A DNA stretch of 64,000 nt. Origin: Alteromonas gilva. Its GTDB lineage: Bacteria; Pseudomonadota; Gammaproteobacteria; Enterobacterales; Alteromonadaceae. Positions 42,472-52,576 of the stretch are shown in pieces. The translations under genes were made by a program, and so were the position numbers. Location: assembly GCF_028595265.1 (NCBI RefSeq), contig NZ_JAQQXP010000001.1, positions 2,294,001-2,358,000 of the forward strand, read 5' to 3'. Below the pieces are notes generated by a model. The model made no database searches. It was not told where the DNA came from and saw nothing but the letters and a program-made list of their open reading frames with translations. The stretch's first letter is position 1. Each line of letters starts with the position of its first letter.

Positions 42472-42497
42472 AAAAAAGCCGCTAAAAGCGGCTTTTT
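42472..42497. terminator. Bidirectional terminator between the tubulin-like gene and serS
   Basis: AAAAGCCGC (42474-42482) pairs with GCGGCTTTT (42488-42496) around TAAAA, with A and T runs outside. It serves the two convergent genes. Confidence 0.88.
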
Positions 42498-42526
42498 GCA
42501 AATATTGGAGATCATCAGGCGGCAGG

Positions 42527-43816
42527 TTAGTCGATAACCGTAATACCGCCCATGTAACTGACTAGTGCCTCAGGTACTTTTACCGTGCCGTCGGCTTGCT
42601 GATAATTTTCTAAAATGGCAACCATTGTGCGCCCTACCGCTAAGCCCGAACCGTTGAGAGTATGCAGCAGCTCTGGCTTGTTAGTTTCAGGGTTGCGGTA
42701 TCTGGCCTGCATACGACGGGCCTGAAAATCAAGCATATTCGAGCAGGAAGAAATCTCACGATAGGTATTTTGTGCCGGTAGCCACACTTCCAAATCATAA
42801 GTTTTGCACGAGCCAAAGCCCATATCACCGGTACACAGCAATACTTTGCGGTAAGCCAAACCAAGCTTTTGCAGAATCACTTCGGCATGCCCGGTGAGCT
42901 CTTCCAGGGCATCAAAACTGTCTTCGGGTTTTACCAATTGCACCATTTCGACTTTATCAAACTGGTGCTGGCGAATAAGACCACGGGTATCCCGGCCATA
43001 ACTGCCAGCCTCACTCCGAAAACACGGCGTGTGAGCAGTCATCTTAATGGGTAATTCTTTGGCCGCAAAAATTTCATCGCGGGCCAGGTTAGTCAGTGGC
43101 ACTTCAGCCGTTGGGATCAGCGACAACCCCTGTCCCTCTTCCGTTGCAGGTTGAGTATGGAATAAGTCCTCACCAAACTTCGGCAGTTGTCCGGTGCCCA
43201 ACAGGCTGTCGGCATTCACCAGATAGGGCACATACATTTCGGTATACCCGTGCTCTGCGGTATGCACGTCTAACATAAACTGCGCCAGGGCACGGTGTAA
43301 ACGGGCAAACTTGTCACGCATAACCACAAAACGGCTGCCGGTAATCTTTACCGAAGCTTCAAAGTCGATACCTTTATTGAGGTTTTCAGCAATATCCACG
43401 TGATCTTTAACTTCAAAATCGAAGTTGGGGATTTCGCCCCACTTACTGATTTCAACGTTTTCACTTTCGTCTTTGCCAGCCGGTACACTGTCGTGCGGCA
43501 GGTTCGGAATTTCCAGCATTAACGCATTCACTTCAGCGAGTATTTCTGCCAGTTCGGCCTTGGCGCTATCGAGCTGTTCGCCCAGTGACGATACTTCGGC
43601 TAACAGTGGCGCAATATCCTGGCCCTGACTTTTTGCTTTACCAATGGATTTACTTCGCGTGTTGCGCTCGTTTTGCAAATCTTGGGTTTTGATTTGTAAT
43701 GCTTTTCGTTTTTCTTCTAATGCATTAAAAGCCGCGACATCCAGACTAAAACCGCGGCTAGCCAGCCGCTCAGCGGTAACGTCAATGTCGCTTCGCAAAC
43801 ACTTTGGATCTAACAT
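42527..43816 (-). CDS. serS: Seryl-tRNA synthetase
   Basis: A 429-residue class II synthetase. An N-terminal coiled-coil arm (about 28-105) binds the long variable arm of tRNA-Ser. Motif 2 (FRSEAGSYGRDTRGLIRQHQF) and motif 3 (GLAVGRTMVAILENYQ) are intact. It charges tRNA-Ser, two copies of which are in this window. It ends the ftsK-lolA-rarA-crcB-serS series. Confidence 0.97.
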   Translation of the reverse strand: MLDPKCLRSDIDVTAERLASRGFSLDVAAFNALEEKRKALQIKTQDLQNERNTRSKSIGKAKSQGQDIAPLLAEVSSLGEQLDSAKAELAEILAEVNALMLEIPNLPHDSVPAGKDESENVEISKWGEIPNFDFEVKDHVDIAENLNKGIDFEASVKITGSRFVVMRDKFARLHRALAQFMLDVHTAEHGYTEMYVPYLVNADSLLGTGQLPKFGEDLFHTQPATEEGQGLSLIPTAEVPLTNLARDEIFAAKELPIKMTAHTPCFRSEAGSYGRDTRGLIRQHQFDKVEMVQLVKPEDSFDALEELTGHAEVILQKLGLAYRKVLLCTGDMGFGSCKTYDLEVWLPAQNTYREISSCSNMLDFQARRMQARYRNPETNKPELLHTLNGSGLAVGRTMVAILENYQQADGTVKVPEALVSYMGGITVID

Positions 43817-43826
43817 GTTCTTTTCT

Positions 43827-44213
43827 TTATCCTTTGGTTAATTCCACCGCCAGCCATGCTGCAAGCAGGCAAGCACACACATTCAATAACATATTGGCCA
43901 ACGCTTTTATCCATAACCCGTTCTCAAGTAAAGTGAGGGTCTCTATGGTAAAGGTTGAAAACGTCGTGAAGGCACCTAACAGGCCAACACCAATTAATGC
44001 CCTGTAGGGTTGCTCAGCCAGTTCGCCGCGCTCGATAAAGCCATACAGAGTTGCTAATAAAAACGAGCCAATAACATTGACCGCAAGTGTACCAAAGGGC
44101 AGCGCTTTTCCAAACAACGAATCAATCATCGTGGTGCAGAAATACCGTAAGCAGGCACCAACAGCTCCGCCTGTGGCAATAAATAAATAAAGCGATAGGG
44201 TTGTGTGTGTCAT
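43827..44213 (-). CDS. crcB: Fluoride ion channel CrcB (Fluc)
   Basis: A 128-residue membrane protein with four helices and the family motifs GGAVGACLRY, PFGTLAVNVIGSF and GLLGAFTTFSTF. Dimers export fluoride. It overlaps the rarA stop by one base (TAATG). No fluoride riboswitch is visible, and the tight coupling leaves no room for one. Confidence 0.95.
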   Translation of the reverse strand: MTHTTLSLYLFIATGGAVGACLRYFCTTMIDSLFGKALPFGTLAVNVIGSFLLATLYGFIERGELAEQPYRALIGVGLLGAFTTFSTFTIETLTLLENGLWIKALANMLLNVCACLLAAWLAVELTKG

Positions 44214-45529
44214 TAGCCGTTCCGTTTTTGTTGGCTCTGTGCGTTTAAGTTATCCAGATAATCCCGTTTTGCTTTGAGCTGTTTTTCCAGACCGCGTTCT
44301 GTAGGTACATAATAGCGCGTGTCGCTAAGTTCAGGCGGTAGATAGCATTCACCCGCCGCAAAAGCATTGGGTTCGTTGTGCGCATAGCGATATTCCTCAC
44401 CATGCCCCATCTCTTTTAACAGTTTAGTGGGAGCATTGCGTAAATGCACCGGCACCGGGTAATCAGGTTTGTCTTTCGCGTCTTGCCTGGCCTGACTAAA
44501 GGCCATGTATACCGCGTTACTTTTGGCTGCCAGGGCACAATATACCGCGGCCTGTGCAATAGCTCGCTCGCCCTCGGCGGGCCCTACCCGATGATACACA
44601 TCCCAGGCATTAACACATAGCTGCATGGCTCTGGGATCGGCATTACCGATATCTTCTGACACAATCGCTAACAGCCGCCGTGCGACATACAGCGCATCGC
44701 CGCCGCCATTAAGAATTCGCGCATACCAATAGAGCGCCGCATCGGGATCTGAGCCACGTACCGATTTATGAAACGCCGAAATTAAATCGTAAAAGGTGTC
44801 GCCTTGCTTATCATAGCTGGCCACCTTTTCGCCCACCGCCTGCTCAATGTCACTCAGTACAATCTGGTTGCTGTTAGTAAAGTCGCTGGCCAGTTCTAAA
44901 TAAGTTAACAAGCGGCGTCCGTCACCACCGGACAAACCAATTAAGGCTTGCCTGGCATCCTCAGCCAGGCTCAGATTACGCTCTCCCAGGCCTCGCTCCG
45001 TTTCGGTCAGAGCACGATTGAGTAAGGCATCCAGGGCGTCGTCACCGATGGCCTTTAGCACATATACCCGCACCCGCGACAACAGTGCATTGTTGAGTTC
45101 AAATGAGGGGTTTTCTGTGGTCGCGCCAACAAATGTCACCACCCCTGACTCAACAAAGGGTAAAAAGGCGTCTTGCTGAGATTTATTAAAGCGATGCACT
45201 TCATCAACAAACAGCAGTGTACGCTCGCCCATGGATTGGTTTTGTTCGGCTTGCTCCATGGCCGCGCGGATGTCTTTTACGCCCGATGTCACCGCCGATA
45301 ATTTAATGACCTGCGCATGGGTGTAGGTAGCGATTAACTCCGCCATGGTGGTTTTGCCGGTTCCTGGCGGCCCCCACAATACCATCGAATGGCACTGGCC
45401 GGACTCGAGCATTTTGCGCAGCGGTTTACCGGCCCCGACCAGGTGTTCCTGGCCAACATATTCATCAAGATTCGCCGGTCGCATACGGGCTGCCAGCGGC
45501 GCATAGGTCTGCTGACTAAACAAACTCAT
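44213..45529 (-). CDS. rarA: Replication-associated recombination protein RarA (MgsA)
   Basis: A 438-residue AAA+ ATPase related to clamp loaders. Walker A GPPGTGKTT (about 53-61) and Walker B LLFVDEVHRF are present, with the sensor GATTENPSF. RarA acts at stalled replication forks. Its ATG overlaps the lolA stop as ATGA. Confidence 0.95.
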   Translation of the reverse strand: MSLFSQQTYAPLAARMRPANLDEYVGQEHLVGAGKPLRKMLESGQCHSMVLWGPPGTGKTTMAELIATYTHAQVIKLSAVTSGVKDIRAAMEQAEQNQSMGERTLLFVDEVHRFNKSQQDAFLPFVESGVVTFVGATTENPSFELNNALLSRVRVYVLKAIGDDALDALLNRALTETERGLGERNLSLAEDARQALIGLSGGDGRRLLTYLELASDFTNSNQIVLSDIEQAVGEKVASYDKQGDTFYDLISAFHKSVRGSDPDAALYWYARILNGGGDALYVARRLLAIVSEDIGNADPRAMQLCVNAWDVYHRVGPAEGERAIAQAAVYCALAAKSNAVYMAFSQARQDAKDKPDYPVPVHLRNAPTKLLKEMGHGEEYRYAHNEPNAFAAGECYLPPELSDTRYYVPTERGLEKQLKAKRDYLDNLNAQSQQKRNG

Positions 45530-46152
45530 GAGCGCTGATCGTCGACCATAAACCCTTCAGGCACGTTGGCCCGAAATGTGTCGCTACTAATCGTCTGATT
45601 AAATTGACGCTGACTAAACTCAATGACACTCTGCTGGCCCTGACTATCGAGCATAACAAGGGATGCAAGGCCGCCGTCGGCAAAGGCCAGCGTCAGGGCT
45701 TTGATCTGTCCGCTGTCAGCCAGCGCACTTACCTTAAAGGTTTTATCATCGAGTTGTTCAATACTGTACTGCTGCCATACCTTTTCATCGTTGCTGGTCA
45801 GCAACACCATGGGGTTGTTTTCCACAGCCTGCTGTTGTGACATCACTGTCACCTGTTCAACCCAGTAATCGATATGCCATACCGATTCACCGTCAGCAAT
45901 GAGTACGGTTTCATCCGGCTGTTGGGTTTCCCAGCGTAGTTGATTAGGACGGGCCATCATAATGGTGCCACTGGCCTGATGGACGGTTTCGCCCTGTTCA
46001 TCGATGACTTGCTGGCTAAAGCCAGCCTGAAAAGACTCCAGCGACGACAAACGGGTCTTAAGCGTACCGGCATCATCAGCCATAGCATTGCCTGAAATAC
46101 AGACTAATAAGATGCCTAAACGGCCAGTCAAACGCTTTAATTGGGTAATCAT
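45526..46152 (-). CDS. lolA: Outer membrane lipoprotein carrier protein LolA
   Basis: A 208-residue periplasmic chaperone. Signal peptide ends at about NAMA; the mature LolA fold begins DDAGTLKTRLSSLESFQAGFSQ and includes GTIMMARPNQLRWE. It carries lipoproteins from the LolCDE transporter to LolB. ATG 46152 lies 13 bases after the ftsK stop; an earlier frame extension overlaps ftsK and lacks a signal peptide. Confidence 0.95.
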   Translation of the reverse strand: MITQLKRLTGRLGILLVCISGNAMADDAGTLKTRLSSLESFQAGFSQQVIDEQGETVHQASGTIMMARPNQLRWETQQPDETVLIADGESVWHIDYWVEQVTVMSQQQAVENNPMVLLTSNDEKVWQQYSIEQLDDKTFKVSALADSGQIKALTLAFADGGLASLVMLDSQGQQSVIEFSQRQFNQTISSDTFRANVPEGFMVDDQRS

Positions 46153-46165
46153 ACTGCTTCCTGTT

Positions 46166-48712
46166 TTAATCTCTGGGCGGTGCTGGCGCGAGCACTTCGC
46201 GGTTACCATTGTGGCCCGCCGGGGTGACGACTCCACTGGCTTCCATCTGCTCAACTAAACGGGCAGCCCGGTTATAGCCGATACGGAATTTTCGCTGCAC
46301 ACCCGACACTGAGGCGCGGCGCGATTCAGTCACAAAGGCCACGGCCTCGTCGTAGAAGGCGTCAACTTCCTGATCGCCCCCTTCAGGCTGTTCACCTGGT
46401 AATAAGACCTCTGCCGAGGATTCCGGGTTCAGTATTTCGTCGATATATTCAGGCTCTCCACGCTTTTTCCAGTCTGCCACGACCGCATGAACCTCGTGAT
46501 CGTCAACAAAGGCGCCGTGAACACGAGTCGGTACCGGACTACCCGGCGGCAAGTAAAGCATATCCCCCATACCCAGCAAGGTTTCGGCACCCTGTTGATC
46601 TAATATGGTACGCGAATCAATTTTGCTCGATACCTGAAAGGCTATACGGGTAGGAATGTTAGCTTTAATCAAACCGGTGATAACATCCACCGATGGCCGC
46701 TGAGTGGCCAACACTAAATGGATCCCTGCGGCCCGTGCTTTTTGCGCAATACGGGCAATCAGTTCTTCAACTTTCTTGCCTACAATCATGATCATGTCGG
46801 CAAACTCATCAACCACCACCACAATCGACGGCAGCTTCTCAAGATCAGGCGCTTCTTCCAACATGCTTTCTTCGGCCCGCCAGAGTGGATCTTTCAGTGG
46901 TTCGCCGTCTGCAATGGCCTGTTTAACCTTCGCGTTATAACCTTTTAAGTTACGTACCCCAACGGCTGACATTAGTTTATAGCGACGTTCCATTTCGCCC
47001 ACACACCATCTGAGTGCGTTAGCGGCCTCTTTCATATCAGTCACTACCTCGGCCAGCAAATGGGGAATGCCTTCGTACACCGATAACTCGAGCATTTTGG
47101 GGTCGATCATGATCATCCGCACGTCTTCCGGGGTCGACTTGTACAGCAAACTGAGGATCATCACATTGACCCCTACCGATTTACCCGAGCCTGTCGTCCC
47201 GGCAACCAGCAAGTGCGGCATTTTAGCCAAATCAACCACCACCGGATCGCCGCTTATATCGGCGCCCAGGACCATGGTTAACGGTGAGCTACTTGACTGA
47301 AACGCTTCGCAGCCAATGACTTCAATCATTCTCACCATTTCACGGTGTTTATTGGGGAGTTCCAGCCCAATCACCGATTTGCCCGGAATAATTTCGACAA
47401 CACGCACTGAGGTTGCCGACATTTCGCGGGCTAAATCTTTTGATAAACTGGTGATTTTGCTTACTTTAACGCCAGGGGCCAAATCAATTTCAAAGCGTGT
47501 AATAACCGGACCCGGATAAACCCCCACCACCGATGCATCGATATTAAAATTAGCCAGTTTGTCTTCAACCAGACGCGACACCATATCCAGCTCTTCCTGG
47601 GAAATGGGGTTTTCTTTTTTATTTGCACGGTCAAGTAAGTCAAACGACGGCATCGCGCCAATATCCTCGTCATCACCCTGTATGTCACTCTTAGGTGGGC
47701 GAATTGACTTAGCACCGCGGGCAATGGGCTGAGGCGCGGCCATTGGCTGGGCGTTCGGACTTTTCGGTGGTGCTGGCGGTGCAGACTCGCTATGCCCTAC
47801 CCCACCGTCGTGATCATCAATATCATCGACATTAAATGGCGGTAAATCGTCGTGTTCGTCGGCGATCGAAAACACATCGTCCGGAATGGTAAATGTCGGT
47901 TCGCTGCGTTCATTGACACTGTTTGCGGTGCGCTGTTCAGCCGTTTTGCTGTGCACAGGTGGGTTGTTTTCTGCCGGGGGCTCCGCACGCATGCTGGTTA
48001 TATTTACTTCTCCGTCCTGCTTGCTCTGCGCTGTCATTTTGTTGGGTAATGACAAGGAAACCGGCACATTGAGCGACAACAGTTTCTGTGGCGCCGACAC
48101 TGATTTGCGCCCAAGCCACAGCGTCCCCTCACCGAGCTTGTCGATAATCAACAGCCAGGAGATCCCCGTCATCAGGGTGAATCCCACGCAGCAAAAGCTC
48201 AACAGCAACAATACGGTGCCGGCGACATTAAAATAAGGCACTAATGCTGAGCTAATCACATCACCGACTAAGCCGCCGGCACTAAAACTGAACAGATCAT
48301 CAAAGTTAATGCTCGAAATACCGGTTAAACCCAGCGCTATCAGCAAGGCACCAATAACCCGCAGCCCAATCGCCAAATAATCAAGCTCGCGCCATGTTTT
48401 AACATTGTGAAAAAAGAACCAGCCTACAAAGGCACTGCAAAATGGCGTCGCATAGGCTAAATAACCAAAGGTGAAAAAAAGTAAATCAGCCGTCCAGGCG
48501 CCCGTTGGGCCCACCCAGTTATGCACATTGTTTTGCAGACCAGCCTGACTCCACCCAGGATCCCCCGGATGAAACGAAGCCAAAGCCAGTAATAAGAAAA
48601 ACGCGAAGGCGCAGGCTATAATAATACCTGCTTCCCAAATTCGCTGAATGCCAGATAATCGCACCATATCCCCAAATATCTCTCTTTGCCGGTCTGTGAT
48701 ATTGCCGGTCAT
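46166..48712 (-). CDS. ftsK: DNA translocase FtsK
   Basis: An 848-residue divisome protein. Four N-terminal membrane helices (about 25-190) are followed by a Pro-rich linker (about 225-345), the RecA-like motor with Walker A GTTGSGKSVGVN and Walker B IVVVVDEFADM, and a C-terminal winged-helix gamma domain (SVSGVQRKFRIGYNRAARLVEQM) that reads KOPS sites. It pumps DNA at the septum and activates XerCD. The linker is shorter than in E. coli FtsK. Confidence 0.97.
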   Translation of the reverse strand: MTGNITDRQREIFGDMVRLSGIQRIWEAGIIIACAFAFFLLLALASFHPGDPGWSQAGLQNNVHNWVGPTGAWTADLLFFTFGYLAYATPFCSAFVGWFFFHNVKTWRELDYLAIGLRVIGALLIALGLTGISSINFDDLFSFSAGGLVGDVISSALVPYFNVAGTVLLLLSFCCVGFTLMTGISWLLIIDKLGEGTLWLGRKSVSAPQKLLSLNVPVSLSLPNKMTAQSKQDGEVNITSMRAEPPAENNPPVHSKTAEQRTANSVNERSEPTFTIPDDVFSIADEHDDLPPFNVDDIDDHDGGVGHSESAPPAPPKSPNAQPMAAPQPIARGAKSIRPPKSDIQGDDEDIGAMPSFDLLDRANKKENPISQEELDMVSRLVEDKLANFNIDASVVGVYPGPVITRFEIDLAPGVKVSKITSLSKDLAREMSATSVRVVEIIPGKSVIGLELPNKHREMVRMIEVIGCEAFQSSSSPLTMVLGADISGDPVVVDLAKMPHLLVAGTTGSGKSVGVNVMILSLLYKSTPEDVRMIMIDPKMLELSVYEGIPHLLAEVVTDMKEAANALRWCVGEMERRYKLMSAVGVRNLKGYNAKVKQAIADGEPLKDPLWRAEESMLEEAPDLEKLPSIVVVVDEFADMIMIVGKKVEELIARIAQKARAAGIHLVLATQRPSVDVITGLIKANIPTRIAFQVSSKIDSRTILDQQGAETLLGMGDMLYLPPGSPVPTRVHGAFVDDHEVHAVVADWKKRGEPEYIDEILNPESSAEVLLPGEQPEGGDQEVDAFYDEAVAFVTESRRASVSGVQRKFRIGYNRAARLVEQMEASGVVTPAGHNGNREVLAPAPPRD

Positions 48713-48817
48713 TTATTTTATATATTGCGCACTCGTTCGCCGGTTATGCCTCAACTGACACTTTTTAATGGCTCCAGACCCGCCATCATATCATCCACAC
48801 CCAGAACTGCTATGGCC

Positions 48818-49303
48818 TTATTTTGTATTAATTCGCAGACTATTGGTACTTTTTACTTCTTCCATTACCACATAGGTCCGCGACGCGCTTACCCCCGGTA
48901 ACCGTAACAGCGTGTCACCGAGTAGTTTACGGTAACTCGACATATCAGCTACACGGGCCTTCAGCAAGAAATCAAAATTGCCAGATACCAGATGACACTC
49001 TTGTATATCATCGTGTTGCTGAACCGCGGCTGAAAAGTCGGCAAATATATCAACCGACGTTTTCGACAAGGTAATCTCAACGAACACCAGCATGGCTGCA
49101 CCCAGCTTATGCGGGTCTAAGTTTGCATGATAGCCCATAATATAGCCCTGCGACTCTAATCGTTTGACTCTCTCTAAACACGGGCTTGGGCTCAGGCCCA
49201 CCTGTTTAGCCAGCTCCACGTTAGCAATGCGGCCATCACGTTGCAGTGCAGTAAGTATATTGCGATCGATTCTATCAAGGTGCTTGGGTGTTTTTACCAG
49301 CAT
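48818..49303 (-). CDS. lrp: Leucine-responsive regulatory protein
   Basis: A 161-residue Lrp/AsnC regulator with N-terminal helix-turn-helix (DGRIANVELAKQVGLSPSPCLERVKRLE) and C-terminal RAM domain. The sequence is close to E. coli Lrp, and linkage to ftsK is the same. It is divergent from alanine dehydrogenase, a likely target, with about 130 AT-rich bases between. Confidence 0.95.
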   Translation of the reverse strand: MLVKTPKHLDRIDRNILTALQRDGRIANVELAKQVGLSPSPCLERVKRLESQGYIMGYHANLDPHKLGAAMLVFVEITLSKTSVDIFADFSAAVQQHDDIQECHLVSGNFDFLLKARVADMSSYRKLLGDTLLRLPGVSASRTYVVMEEVKSTNSLRINTK

Positions 49304-49433
49304 ATATAATGTTGCCTACCAGCTGTTTTTCCAAATATTGAACTGCATTTTTCAATAATACAGCACAATTATTTCCATATATTCCACTATACTCAGCATC
49401 TTTACAAAACTCAACAACACAGGCAGCACAGCG

Positions 49434-50561
49434 ATGTTAGTAGGTGTACCCAAAGAAATAAAAAATCATGAATACCGCGTAGGCTTAACCCCGGCCGCGG
49501 TTAAAGAATTTGTTACCCATGGCCATAAGGTCATGGTAGAGACCAACGCTGGCAGCGCCATCGGATTTACCGATGAGATGTACACCGAAGCGGGCGCAAG
49601 CATTGCCGCCACCGCAGAGCAGGTGTTCGCCGAAGCCGAAATGATCATTAAGGTAAAAGAGCCGCAACCCAACGAGTGTAAACAGTTACGCCGCGGTCAA
49701 ACGCTTTATACCTATCTGCACCTGGCCCCCGATCCTGTTCAAACCAAGTTGCTGATTGAGTCAGGCGCCACCTGTATTGCCTATGAGACCGTTACCGATA
49801 ACCGCGGTGGCTTGCCATTACTGGCACCAATGAGTGAAGTGGCCGGTCGTATGTCGGTACAGGCCGGCGCACATTATCTGGAAAAAGCCCACGGCGGCAG
49901 CGGCACATTATTGGGCGGCGTGCCCGGCGTTGCGCCTGGCAAGGTACTGGTCATCGGTGGCGGTGTGGTAGGCACGAATGCTGCCAAAATGGCATTAGGC
50001 CTTGGCGCTGACGTGACCATTTTAGACCGTTCACTGCCACGTTTACGCGAGCTGGATGATATCTTCAACGGTCAGGTAAAAACGGTATATTCAACTGTTG
50101 ACGCCATTGAGTATTACTCGACCACAGCCGATCTGGTGATTGGTGCGGTACTCATACCAGGTGCTGCCGCGCCTAAACTGTTAAACAAACAACATATTGC
50201 TAATATGAAAAAAGGCGCCGTTGTAGTGGATGTGGCCATTGATCAGGGCGGTTGTTTTGCGACCTCCAAAGCCACTACCCATCAGGATCCGGTGTACATT
50301 ATTGATGAAGTGGTCCATTACTGCGTTGCCAACATGCCAGGTGGCGTGGCGCGCACCTCAACCATGGCCCTTAATAATGCGACCTTGCCCTTTGGTTTAG
50401 CGCTGGCTAATAAAGGCCCTAAACAAGCCATGATGGAAGACTTACATTTATTAAATGGCCTGAACGTGCACGAAGGTAAAGTTACCTATAAAGCCGTGGT
50501 TGAAGCGCTTGGTGAGGAGCTGGATATTCAGTATACCCCGCCGATGGACGCGCTGCGCTAA
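49434..50561 (+). CDS. ald: Alanine dehydrogenase
   Basis: A 375-residue NAD-dependent enzyme with the start MLVGVPKEIKNHEYRVGLTP, substrate-site Lys and His in the first half, and the NAD-binding glycine motif VIGGGVVGTNAAKMA (about 171-185). It interconverts L-alanine with pyruvate and ammonium in the cytosol. Divergence from lrp suggests Lrp control, as reported for alanine dehydrogenases elsewhere (for example by AsnC/Lrp-type AldR). A strong terminator follows. Confidence 0.95.
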   Translation: MLVGVPKEIKNHEYRVGLTPAAVKEFVTHGHKVMVETNAGSAIGFTDEMYTEAGASIAATAEQVFAEAEMIIKVKEPQPNECKQLRRGQTLYTYLHLAPDPVQTKLLIESGATCIAYETVTDNRGGLPLLAPMSEVAGRMSVQAGAHYLEKAHGGSGTLLGGVPGVAPGKVLVIGGGVVGTNAAKMALGLGADVTILDRSLPRLRELDDIFNGQVKTVYSTVDAIEYYSTTADLVIGAVLIPGAAAPKLLNKQHIANMKKGAVVVDVAIDQGGCFATSKATTHQDPVYIIDEVVHYCVANMPGGVARTSTMALNNATLPFGLALANKGPKQAMMEDLHLLNGLNVHEGKVTYKAVVEALGEELDIQYTPPMDALR

Positions 50562-50582
50562 AACGGTAAATATTACGTCACC

Positions 50583-50610
50583 AAAAAAGCCCCGACACCG
50601 GGGCTTTTTT
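50583..50610. terminator. Rho-independent terminator after ald
   Basis: AAAAAAGCCCCG and CGGGGCTTTTTT pair perfectly around ACAC. It may also end pyrF transcription from the other side. Confidence 0.9.
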
Positions 50611-50703
50611 ACAGGTAACGTTCAGTGCGCTGAAATCTTTGTCGGTAAGTAAGTTGCACCATTCGGGCGTTTGAAGCCGGCAATAGCGCTAGCGACAATT
50701 CAA

Positions 50704-51405
50704 TTAGGCATTAATACTGTGGTTAATAGCTTGCAGGGTTTCCAGTGGCTTATCAGCCTGGGTAATCGGACGGCCCATGACCAGATAACTCACACCCGCG
50801 TTAATGGCGTCAACCGGTGTCATAACCCGCTTTTGATCGCCTACGTCGCTGCCAGCAGGACGTATACCAGGTGTTACTAACAAAAACTCGTCGCTGTGCT
50901 GGCCGCGCAACATTACCGCTTCTTTTGCCGAGCACACCACGCCATCAAGGCCGCTTTCTGCTGTTAGCCTGGCGAGTTTTTCCACTTGTTGGGCTGGTGT
51001 TACGTTTGGCACCATTTTATTTAGCTGTTCGTCATTCATACTCGTTAAGACGGTTACCGCTATAAGTTTGGTTTGCGGATGGCTCGATTCGGCTATCGCT
51101 TTTTTAGCCGCTTTCATCATCTCGTCACCGCCACTGGCGTGCACGTTGACCATCCACACGCCCATTTCGGCTGCGGCCTTACATGCTTTTGCAACAGTAT
51201 TAGGGATATCATGAAATTTTAAATCTAAAAAGACATCAAAGCCCCGTTTTACCAGTGACTTCACAAACTCGGGTCCAAACAGCGTAAACATCTCTTTGCC
51301 AACTTTAAGCTTGCAAAGGCTGGGATCAAGCTGAGCTACCAGTTGATCAGCGGTGTCGATATTATCGAAATCCAGGGCCACGATAACGCGCGCGTCTTGA
51401 ATCAT
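50704..51405 (-). CDS. pyrF: Orotidine-5'-phosphate decarboxylase
   Basis: A 233-residue TIM-barrel enzyme with the catalytic DxKxxD set in DLKFHDIPNT (Asp61, Lys63, Asp66) and the phosphate loop PGIRPAG. It makes UMP from OMP. ATG 51405 lies five bases after the lapB stop with GGAG upstream inside lapB; a longer frame into lapB is unlikely. Confidence 0.97.
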   Translation of the reverse strand: MIQDARVIVALDFDNIDTADQLVAQLDPSLCKLKVGKEMFTLFGPEFVKSLVKRGFDVFLDLKFHDIPNTVAKACKAAAEMGVWMVNVHASGGDEMMKAAKKAIAESSHPQTKLIAVTVLTSMNDEQLNKMVPNVTPAQQVEKLARLTAESGLDGVVCSAKEAVMLRGQHSDEFLLVTPGIRPAGSDVGDQKRVMTPVDAINAGVSYLVMGRPITQADKPLETLQAINHSINA

Positions 51406-51410
51406 TATTG

Positions 51411-52571
51411 TTACTCTCCGTCTAAACCTCTTATGGGATGCACCACACCCCATTTTTTACATGATGGACACAACCAGTACAATTTACGACCAGAAAAACC
51501 ACAACTCTTGCAACGATAACGCGGTCGTTGGGCTATTTGGCTGGCGACCAACTCATTTAACTGCTGATAAGTTGCTTTGGCATTAGGGTCGTCACTGAGT
51601 TCGCAATACAATTGCATGAGGCGGTGAAACCCCCGCATGGTTGGCGTTTTCTGAATTTGTTCAAACAAGTAGTCGGCTGCTTGTTGGGGCTGACCTTTAT
51701 TGACTAATACATCAGCCATCGCCAGATAAAGGGTCGCACTTTGTACCCAGTTTTCTTTCAATAAAGCTTCAAAATGTTGCCAGTCAGCAGTTTCTGCGGC
51801 AATTTGTTTTAGCAGTGGAATCGCCTCAATAAACCAGTTCTTATCACGGCTGGCTATCTGTGTAAGATACTCACCGGCCTCTTTTAAACGACCCTGGTCG
51901 AAGGTAACTTCGCCAAGCATCAGCCACGGACGTATTGCTTTCTCATCAACATTGACCGCTTTTTGTAATAACGCAAGTGCCTGGGGAATTTGCTCATTAT
52001 CGAGCTCTGACTGAGCCTGCTCACAGTAAAAATGCGCTAAGCGGCCACGAATGTCGTCATTTTCACTGACCATTTTTTCGGCAAGTTCGATAGCCCGCGG
52101 CCATTCCTTGGTTGTTTGATAAATGGCAAATAACTGTTGCTGGGCAAATTCAAAGTGTTTGTCGGTACTGAGCAGCTTAACAAACGCTCCTTCAGCACGT
52201 TCTAAAAACCCGGCCTGCATATAATCACGGCCCAACTCTTTTAATGCCAATTCGCGCTGTGTAGCTTGAATTTCGTCGCGGCTAACGAGGTTTTGATGCA
52301 CGCGTATAGCCCGATCAATTTCACCGCGATGGCGAAAGAAATTACCCATGGCAATATGGGTTTCTACCGTATCGCTGTTCACGTTGATCATCTTTATCAA
52401 CGTATCAACCGCCCGATCGGGTTGATCTGACAACAGGAAATTCAGGCCACGAAAATAGTGTTTTGAAAGGATACTGGATTGCTTACGTTGCGCTTGCCTG
52501 ACGCTGTTGCGTCCCATGATATAACCATAACCTGCGGCAACCGGTAACAGTAAAAACAACAGCTCCAGCAT
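51411..52571 (-). CDS. lapB: Lipopolysaccharide assembly protein LapB
   Basis: A 386-residue protein: N-terminal membrane anchor (about 2-18), nine or so TPR repeats and a C-terminal rubredoxin-like zinc site CKSCGF...CPSC. LapB recruits LpxC to FtsH and so limits lipopolysaccharide synthesis. It follows lapA by five bases. Confidence 0.95.
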   Translation of the reverse strand: MLELLFLLLPVAAGYGYIMGRNSVRQAQRKQSSILSKHYFRGLNFLLSDQPDRAVDTLIKMINVNSDTVETHIAMGNFFRHRGEIDRAIRVHQNLVSRDEIQATQRELALKELGRDYMQAGFLERAEGAFVKLLSTDKHFEFAQQQLFAIYQTTKEWPRAIELAEKMVSENDDIRGRLAHFYCEQAQSELDNEQIPQALALLQKAVNVDEKAIRPWLMLGEVTFDQGRLKEAGEYLTQIASRDKNWFIEAIPLLKQIAAETADWQHFEALLKENWVQSATLYLAMADVLVNKGQPQQAADYLFEQIQKTPTMRGFHRLMQLYCELSDDPNAKATYQQLNELVASQIAQRPRYRCKSCGFSGRKLYWLCPSCKKWGVVHPIRGLDGE

Positions 52572-52576
52572 AGTCG

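Noticed and set aside
44213..44260. Fluoride riboswitch before crcB
   Set aside because: crcB is coupled to rarA by a one-base overlap, leaving no leader for an aptamer.
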